Positions 59,088 through 64,000 of a stretch of 64,000 nt of DNA are shown piece by piece (position 1 is the first letter of the stretch; every line of letters begins with the position of its first letter). The DNA is taken from contig NZ_AQVE01000009.1 in NCBI RefSeq assembly GCF_000371925.1, positions 62,001 through 126,000 of the forward strand, written 5' to 3'. The notes beneath the pieces were generated by a model. It had not been told where the DNA came from and searched no databases. It saw only the letters and a program-made list of their open reading frames with translations. The DNA is from Thiolinea disciformis DSM 14473 (GTDB lineage: Bacteria; Pseudomonadota; Gammaproteobacteria; Thiotrichales; Thiotrichaceae). Position numbers and translations under genes: made by a program.

Positions 59088-62000
59088 TCAACCTGTCTGG
59101 TGTAACAAGGTTTCTGCTTCACGGCGCTGATTGTCATTCCCTTCCACCATGACCTCTTCCAAAGTACTGCGCGCACCCTCAATATCACCCATATCAAGAT
59201 AAGCGCGTGCTAAGTCCAGCTTAGTACTGATATGTGCCTCATGTAGATCAATTTCTTCATCCGGCATATCGAGGAAGGACAAAGCATCATCAATATCCCC
59301 TAACCAAGTATCAACATCCTGATCAGTATTTTCTGGTGTGGTATAGAACGTATCCTGAGGCAGGATTTTCTTAATACCTGTGTCATTGTCCAGATGCAGA
59401 TTCAAACTGGTTACATTATTTGGCGTTGATTCTGCTGCCTTCGCTAAGCCAGCGACACCCGCTGCAGCAACCCCAGCGGCTGCGGTCGCTGCGGCTGCAA
59501 CCTTACCCGTCGCAGGGGGCAGCTCATCCATATTAAAATCATCTAAACCAAAATCTAACAAATTATCTTGCGCTGCCGCCGGAGTCTCCGGCTTACTAGC
59601 TGCTGGTTTAGCGGGCGTACTAAAATCTAAATCCAAGGCCTCGTCAAACGCCATATCCAAACCGCCTGTTTGTGGCATGGCGGCGACAGCGGGTTTGGTT
59701 GCAGGCGTTGGCAAATCAAAACCATCATCGTTTGATAAGTCATTCATCAAACCATCAATGTCTATATCGGCAGCCGCTGATTTCACGCCAGACGCTTGAG
59801 GACGAGTGGCCGGAGACGTTAAATCCGGTAAATCACTCATCATCGCATCTAAGTCAAAATCTAAACCATCCGACGCTGGATGAGCAGTACTAGCCGGTGA
59901 TGGTGCCACCGGTGCAGCGGGTGTTGAAGCCACAGGTGCTGGCGCTGAGGCTTTAGCTAAAGCCGCATCATCCCCTAACTGACGTTCTAAATCGTCTAAA
60001 TTGAATTCAAAATCATCTAAACCAAGGTTGTTAGACGATAAATTATCCAACTCCTTACTAATATCACCGAAATCAGCCTCAATACCCTGTGCAGCGGATG
60101 AAGAAGATGCCAAGGCATTCGTAGCCGCCGCCGCTGTAGTTGCCACGGCAGCCGCTCCTAAGCCTGTAGCAGCTGCTTTTATAGTCGAACCGGAGCGATA
60201 GAGATTATTATCCGGACTAATTTTGCTACCCCAAGCCATGACATCAGTCCATAAGGCGCTTTTTTGTGCACCGTGGGTATTGGCAAAAATCTGGGCCTGC
60301 TCATCAAATCCTTCGCGATTATTCGCCGCGAAATAATTCTCTAATAGCTTATGGCGATAATCTAAATTATCCGGATATTTTTCTAAGGCCTTCTTCAGCT
60401 CGCTTTCGGCTTGTTGGTGTAAGCCATACGCGATATACACATTAGCTTCCATCAGAACTTCATCGTCGTCCTGTGGATTTTTGCGTGTCGTGACCGTGGT
60501 CGTTGATGCTGCAGTATTAGTATTGCTGGCGTTATCGAATGAATCTTCTAAGCCAAAGTTACGCGTCTTACCTTCTGCTTTGTCTAACTCTTGTTCCAAA
60601 TCACCATAAGCATTCGCATCAAAGCTAGAACCTTTAGCAGTCATCGAAGGACTACGCGACTCGTCTAGGTCAAAATTAGCCTCTTGATAATCGCCCGGCT
60701 TGCCTGCTGCTTTAGCTGCCTTACGCTTACCTAAGAGGTAATATAATAGACCTAATAGCAGTAAAGACAGTAAGGCGCCAGCACCAATTTTCCAAATTAA
60801 GGGCGAAGTTAACAGCCCCATCAAGCCGCCAGACTTTTCATCCTCAACAAATGGAGACGCTGGCTTAGGCTGATCGGTCGTTGCAGTAGCTATCGGTTCT
60901 GTCGGTGTAGGACGAATAGTTTCCGCAGGCGTTTCACCCACCGGTGGCGTTACAGTAGTACCCTCCATACCAACTGGTGGAGGTGTATTACCAGCCATAC
61001 CATCTTGTAGCGTAGTAGGATCGGTACGCACCACAGAACCGGGATCACCGTTCATACTACCCATGTGATTTTGCAAATCACCTGGTACGGTAGTTCCCTC
61101 AGGCGGTGTTAAGGCCGTGTTGGGCGTAGCAGGTTGATCGGTCGGTGGCGTAATAGTCGTACCAGCTTCCAAGCCGGTAGCAGGTGTTGTACTTGGCGCA
61201 TTGCCTGACATCCCTGCATCCGGTGGCGTCGTGGCCCCACCTGTATTAGTAGATGCGTCCTCAACGCCTTCACTACCTAAGGGTGGATTGATGACACCCT
61301 TACCGCCTAATTGCTGCTGTAGTTGTGCCAACTGATCATCACGCAAGGACAATAAACGATTCTTTTTCTTCAGAACCGACTCTAACTCATCCACACGCGA
61401 CTTAAGATCGTCTGTTTCACGCTGGCGCGCTGACAAGGACTCCTTCGCTAACGCTAATTCTTTTTCCAACTCATCCAGACGAGCTTTTCCAGCCGCGGTC
61501 ACTTGATCGTTCGCACCCGCTTTATCTTTACTACCCAAAACCTCTAAACGAGCTTGATCACTCGGTGTTGCTGCGGTAGTGGTAGTGCTTGTACCGGAAC
61601 TGGGGCGACCACGACCCGCCGATTCTTGTGGTGTGGTATTACGCGCCAAATTACTACGGAATTTTTGCCACTCAGCATATTGTTGGCGAACTTGGCGACG
61701 TGCTTCTGGACGAGAAATCGATTGTGCAGTGCCTGCTGTAGGCGCTTTTAAGGTAACACCATTCTTTAAGCCATTAATATTATTATCAATAAAGGCTTGT
61801 GGATTCGCACGATACAGCGCCATCATCATTTGATCAACAGTAGCACCCGGCTCAACCATGCGGCTAGCCACTTTAAACAGCGTATCACCTGCTCTTACAC
61901 GATAGGTACGGCTGCCTTGACCGGAGGCTGGACGCGTTGAAGCTTGAGTGCTAGCTGCTGAAGCTTGTGGGGCTGGTTCTGCTTGACGTTGTGCTTGTTG

Positions 62001-62525
62001 GGGCTGACGTGCTTGAGGTGTTGGTTGGGCTGCTCGTGCAGCTGGTTGTTGCGGACGATTCACAACACCGCTAGGTCGTGGCTCAGCACGTACCGCTGCT
62101 TCATTACTCGCCAAAGCCGTCCCCGGTTGCATTAAGACTGGTGGGTCTAACATCACCGTATATTCTTTAAGCAACTGACCTTGGGGCCAACTCACTTCGA
62201 CTAAGAAATTGACAAACGGCTCGGTCATCGGCTGATCTGATGAGATCAAAATCACCGGCTTGCCATTTTGCAGACTGCTTGTAAAACGTAGGCTATCTAA
62301 AAATGCGGGCCGATCAATACCAACACGACTAAATACATTGGCAGGTGCTAACCGAACTTGGAGCTGCTGCGCTTCCTGAGGAGTAGTCGATAAAAGTTCA
62401 ATCTTCGCCCGTAAGGGTTGATTTAGATTGGAGTTTGACTGAATATCGCCAAGACTCAATGCGTTTGATGCGACAGGATATGAGCCTGCGATCACAACGG
62501 CTAGACTTAGAGCCTGTTTTTTCAC
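59088..62525 (-). CDS. fimV: Peptidoglycan-binding pilus/motility protein FimV
   Basis: 1145 residues. Signal peptide; N-terminal domain with LSLGDIQSNSNLNQPLRAKIELLS; a Pro/Ala/Gln-rich linker; a LysM peptidoglycan-binding domain (RTYRVRAGDTLFKVASRM); a coiled-coil (residues ~345-405); a disordered Thr/Pro stretch; one transmembrane helix (LIWKIGAGALLSLLLLGLLYY) near 585; and a cytoplasmic acidic region with TPR-like segments, ending in the FimV C-terminal domain (TKLDLARAYLDMGDIEGARS). FimV organises type IV pilus and polar functions, consistent with pilMNOPQ in this window. Confidence 0.96.
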   Translation of the reverse strand: MKKQALSLAVVIAGSYPVASNALSLGDIQSNSNLNQPLRAKIELLSTTPQEAQQLQVRLAPANVFSRVGIDRPAFLDSLRFTSSLQNGKPVILISSDQPMTEPFVNFLVEVSWPQGQLLKEYTVMLDPPVLMQPGTALASNEAAVRAEPRPSGVVNRPQQPAARAAQPTPQARQPQQAQRQAEPAPQASAASTQASTRPASGQGSRTYRVRAGDTLFKVASRMVEPGATVDQMMMALYRANPQAFIDNNINGLKNGVTLKAPTAGTAQSISRPEARRQVRQQYAEWQKFRSNLARNTTPQESAGRGRPSSGTSTTTTAATPSDQARLEVLGSKDKAGANDQVTAAGKARLDELEKELALAKESLSARQRETDDLKSRVDELESVLKKKNRLLSLRDDQLAQLQQQLGGKGVINPPLGSEGVEDASTNTGGATTPPDAGMSGNAPSTTPATGLEAGTTITPPTDQPATPNTALTPPEGTTVPGDLQNHMGSMNGDPGSVVRTDPTTLQDGMAGNTPPPVGMEGTTVTPPVGETPAETIRPTPTEPIATATTDQPKPASPFVEDEKSGGLMGLLTSPLIWKIGAGALLSLLLLGLLYYLLGKRKAAKAAGKPGDYQEANFDLDESRSPSMTAKGSSFDANAYGDLEQELDKAEGKTRNFGLEDSFDNASNTNTAASTTTVTTRKNPQDDDEVLMEANVYIAYGLHQQAESELKKALEKYPDNLDYRHKLLENYFAANNREGFDEQAQIFANTHGAQKSALWTDVMAWGSKISPDNNLYRSGSTIKAAATGLGAAAVATTAAAATNALASSSSAAQGIEADFGDISKELDNLSSNNLGLDDFEFNLDDLERQLGDDAALAKASAPAPVASTPAAPVAPSPASTAHPASDGLDFDLDAMMSDLPDLTSPATRPQASGVKSAAADIDIDGLMNDLSNDDGFDLPTPATKPAVAAMPQTGGLDMAFDEALDLDFSTPAKPAASKPETPAAAQDNLLDFGLDDFNMDELPPATGKVAAAATAAAGVAAAGVAGLAKAAESTPNNVTSLNLHLDNDTGIKKILPQDTFYTTPENTDQDVDTWLGDIDDALSFLDMPDEEIDLHEAHISTKLDLARAYLDMGDIEGARSTLEEVMVEGNDNQRREAETLLHQTG

Positions 62526-62784
62526 TGCGATTCCCCTTTACTGGTGCGACGGTTGCATCTCTGTTCATCCCCTAAGTGTTTGCTAGCCCTTGATATTAAA
62601 ATGATGGATGAAAAGCGATTTATTAGTATTGTTAGCATTTCAAATATATACAACTACGTGCAAGCACGCAATCTCCTGACAAGCCCCAGATTAACCAGCG
62701 GTTATTGAGCTGGAATATTTTTGGTTCATTGTTGCAGGTAGCAATTAATTTGGGCTGAATTTCTGGACAAATGCGCTAGCGTTC

Positions 62785-63804
62785 TTAATGCTTGATCCAA
62801 AGTTCAGCAATTTGCACGCTATTCAAGGCTGCTCTACGCACATTGTCACCAACTACCCATAAGTTTAGTCCATATTGTGTAGATATGTCGTCGTGAACTC
62901 GGCTTATAAATACAGCATCTTGACCAACGGCATCTGTCACAGGGCTTGCATATACATCATTTTCTTGCTTATCGACTACGACGACACTCGGCGCTTTTTT
63001 TAATAATTCACGCGCTGTATTAGCATGAATAGCTTCATTAAACGCCACATGCAGCACGTTAGTATGACCAAAGAATACAGGCACTTGCGCGGTACTAGGA
63101 TTAATCAATAAGTCGGGTTTATCCAAAACTTTGCGTATTTCCCACACCAAACTCATTTCTTCTCGGGTGTAGCCATTGGTCAATAGCTCATCTACTTGTG
63201 GTAACACATTGAAGGCAATTTGCTTCGGATAAACGCGGGGCTTTGTGGGACGACCGTTGAGCAACGCGATAGTTTCGCGTGCCAATTCCTCTACCGCCTG
63301 ACGTCCTGTACTGGACACCGATTGGTAGGTTACCACATTAATACGTTTAATTTGCGCGACTTCATGTAATACATTTAGCGCAATTAAAATTTGCACGCTT
63401 GAAGGATTGGGTGTAGCGATAATCGAGCGTTTTGCAGCTTGAATCGCTTCAGGATTCACCTCTGGAATAACCAGAGGCACATCCTGCTCTAAACGAAATA
63501 AGGCGGTATTATCAATGACCTTACAGCCTAATGTAGCGGCTTTGCTTGCATAGTCGCGTGAAATGTTCGCATCTGCCGCGAAAAAGGCGAATTGTACGCT
63601 AGAAAAATCAAACGCACTCACATCACCAATGCTGAGAGAACGACGCCCAAAATCGACATCCTCCTCATCTTCGTCGGTACCACTCTCGGTATCCAGCGCA
63701 TAAATTTTACCTAAGGGAAATTTGCGCTCGGCTAGCTGGGCTAAAATAGCCTCACCTACCAGACTATTCGCACCGACCACAGCTACATCATAGGTTTTGC
63801 TCAT
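62785..63804 (-). CDS. usg: Aspartate-semialdehyde dehydrogenase-like protein (USG-1 type) lacking the catalytic Cys
   Basis: 339 residues, full-length Asd fold: NADP loop VVGANSLVGEAILAQL, FFAADANISRDYASKAA, and TYQSVSSTGRQAVEELA, ending GLNLWVVGDNVRRAALNSVQIAE. At the nucleophile position the usual N-C-S-T is N-P-S-S (codons AAT CCT TCA AGC), so the catalytic Cys is Pro. This fits the USG-1 paralogues, which are thought to be non-catalytic. It lies between leuB and fimV, where asd and usg are found in relatives; a true asd must be elsewhere. Confidence 0.85.
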   Translation of the reverse strand: MSKTYDVAVVGANSLVGEAILAQLAERKFPLGKIYALDTESGTDEDEEDVDFGRRSLSIGDVSAFDFSSVQFAFFAADANISRDYASKAATLGCKVIDNTALFRLEQDVPLVIPEVNPEAIQAAKRSIIATPNPSSVQILIALNVLHEVAQIKRINVVTYQSVSSTGRQAVEELARETIALLNGRPTKPRVYPKQIAFNVLPQVDELLTNGYTREEMSLVWEIRKVLDKPDLLINPSTAQVPVFFGHTNVLHVAFNEAIHANTARELLKKAPSVVVVDKQENDVYASPVTDAVGQDAVFISRVHDDISTQYGLNLWVVGDNVRRAALNSVQIAELWIKH

Positions 63805-63826
63805 GCGTTGATTTTCCTTTGTGTAC

Positions 63827-64000
63827 TTAGGCGCGTAAAGCGGCTACTACAGCATCGCCCATGGCCGCCGTTCCTACCTTATTCATCCCTTCGGTATAAA
63901 TATCACCCGTACGATAGCCTTGGGTTAGGACGGTTTTCACCGCTTTTTCGATGCGATCCGCCAAAACAGCTTGGTTCAAACTATAACGCAACATCATGGC
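63827..64000 (-). CDS. leuB: 3-isopropylmalate dehydrogenase LeuB, C-terminal end (partial)
   Basis: Last 57 residues and stop; the rest is beyond position 64000. [42 protein letters not shown] match the LeuB C-terminus. NAD-dependent oxidative decarboxylation step of leucine synthesis. 22 bases upstream of the asd-like gene, in the conserved leuB-asd/usg-fimV-truA order. Confidence 0.92.
   Translation of the reverse strand, partial: AMMLRYSLNQAVLADRIEKAVKTVLTQGYRTGDIYTEGMNKVGTAAMGDAVVAALRA

Noticed and set aside
59380-59799. 139-codon plus-strand frame inside fimV
   Set aside because: The complement of the Ala/Pro-rich FimV C-terminal half gives long open antisense frames; no independent features.
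61554-61751. Cys-rich plus-strand frame inside fimV
   Set aside because: Antisense of the Thr/Ala-rich linker; the Cys arise from GCA/GCT complements.

Overview
The window reads as a chromosomal segment of a mid-to-low GC gammaproteobacterium (GC judged by eye, not computed). The gene orders pilMNOPQ-aroK-aroB, rnfABCDGE-nth, lptD-surA-pdxA, ratA-rnfH next to smpB, divergent fur/bamE and leuB-(asd-like)-fimV-truA are all characteristic of Gammaproteobacteria. An Rnf complex, a cbb3-oxidase maturation cluster and a tkt-gap-pgk-pyk-fba sugar-phosphate cluster resemble sulfur-oxidising filamentous Thiotrichales (Thiothrix relatives). That placement is an inference and would need rRNA or marker genes outside the window.

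Layout. 1-3007: minus-strand ccoG-fixH-ccoI, for assembly and copper supply of cbb3 oxidase. 3162-9544: a DUF4112 membrane protein, aquaporin aqpZ, a decayed LysE-type exporter remnant, a roughly 1000-residue NAD-dependent glutamate dehydrogenase, a DUF3025 protein and a small secreted basic protein. 9607-19468: minus-strand galU, ybaK, then dgt-aroB-aroK-pilQPONM (type IV pilus alignment complex and secretin joined to shikimate genes). 19696-28845: ponA (PBP1A), an unrecognised nucleotidyltransferase-like gene, hemE, yqeY, rpsU, fur/bamE, rnfH-ratA, smpB-trmJ, a tRNA-Thr with its promoter and terminator, and a DUF2189 membrane protein. 28982-40197: an AT-hook coiled-coil protein, lptD-surA-pdxA, the full rnfABCDGE operon, nth and a DUF1841 gene.

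40204-45889 is the accessory part and the most interesting region. It is a six-gene plus-strand cluster encoding a large predicted outer-membrane barrel with a C-terminal carboxypeptidase-regulatory/SdrD-like domain, three secreted subunits that share N- and C-terminal signatures, an orphan secreted beta-rich protein, and a PapD-like periplasmic chaperone. The gene logic is that of a chaperone-usher fibre, but I see no classical usher or pilin family, so this is my candidate for an undescribed surface-fibre system.

45902-64000: an acidic hypothetical protein, purB, a RoxA/YcfD-like cupin oxygenase, a Ser-rich orphan with an unusual structured, GC-rich intergenic island upstream, fba-pyk-pgk-gap-tkt on the minus strand (lower glycolysis or Calvin regeneration), a phytanoyl-CoA dioxygenase-like gene with a possible leader ORF, truA, fimV, an Asd/USG-1 paralogue whose catalytic Cys is replaced by Pro, and the 3' end of leuB.

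All promoter, hairpin and structured-RNA calls were made by eye without folding energies or comparative data. Family names are from recognition of motifs and gene order, not from searches.
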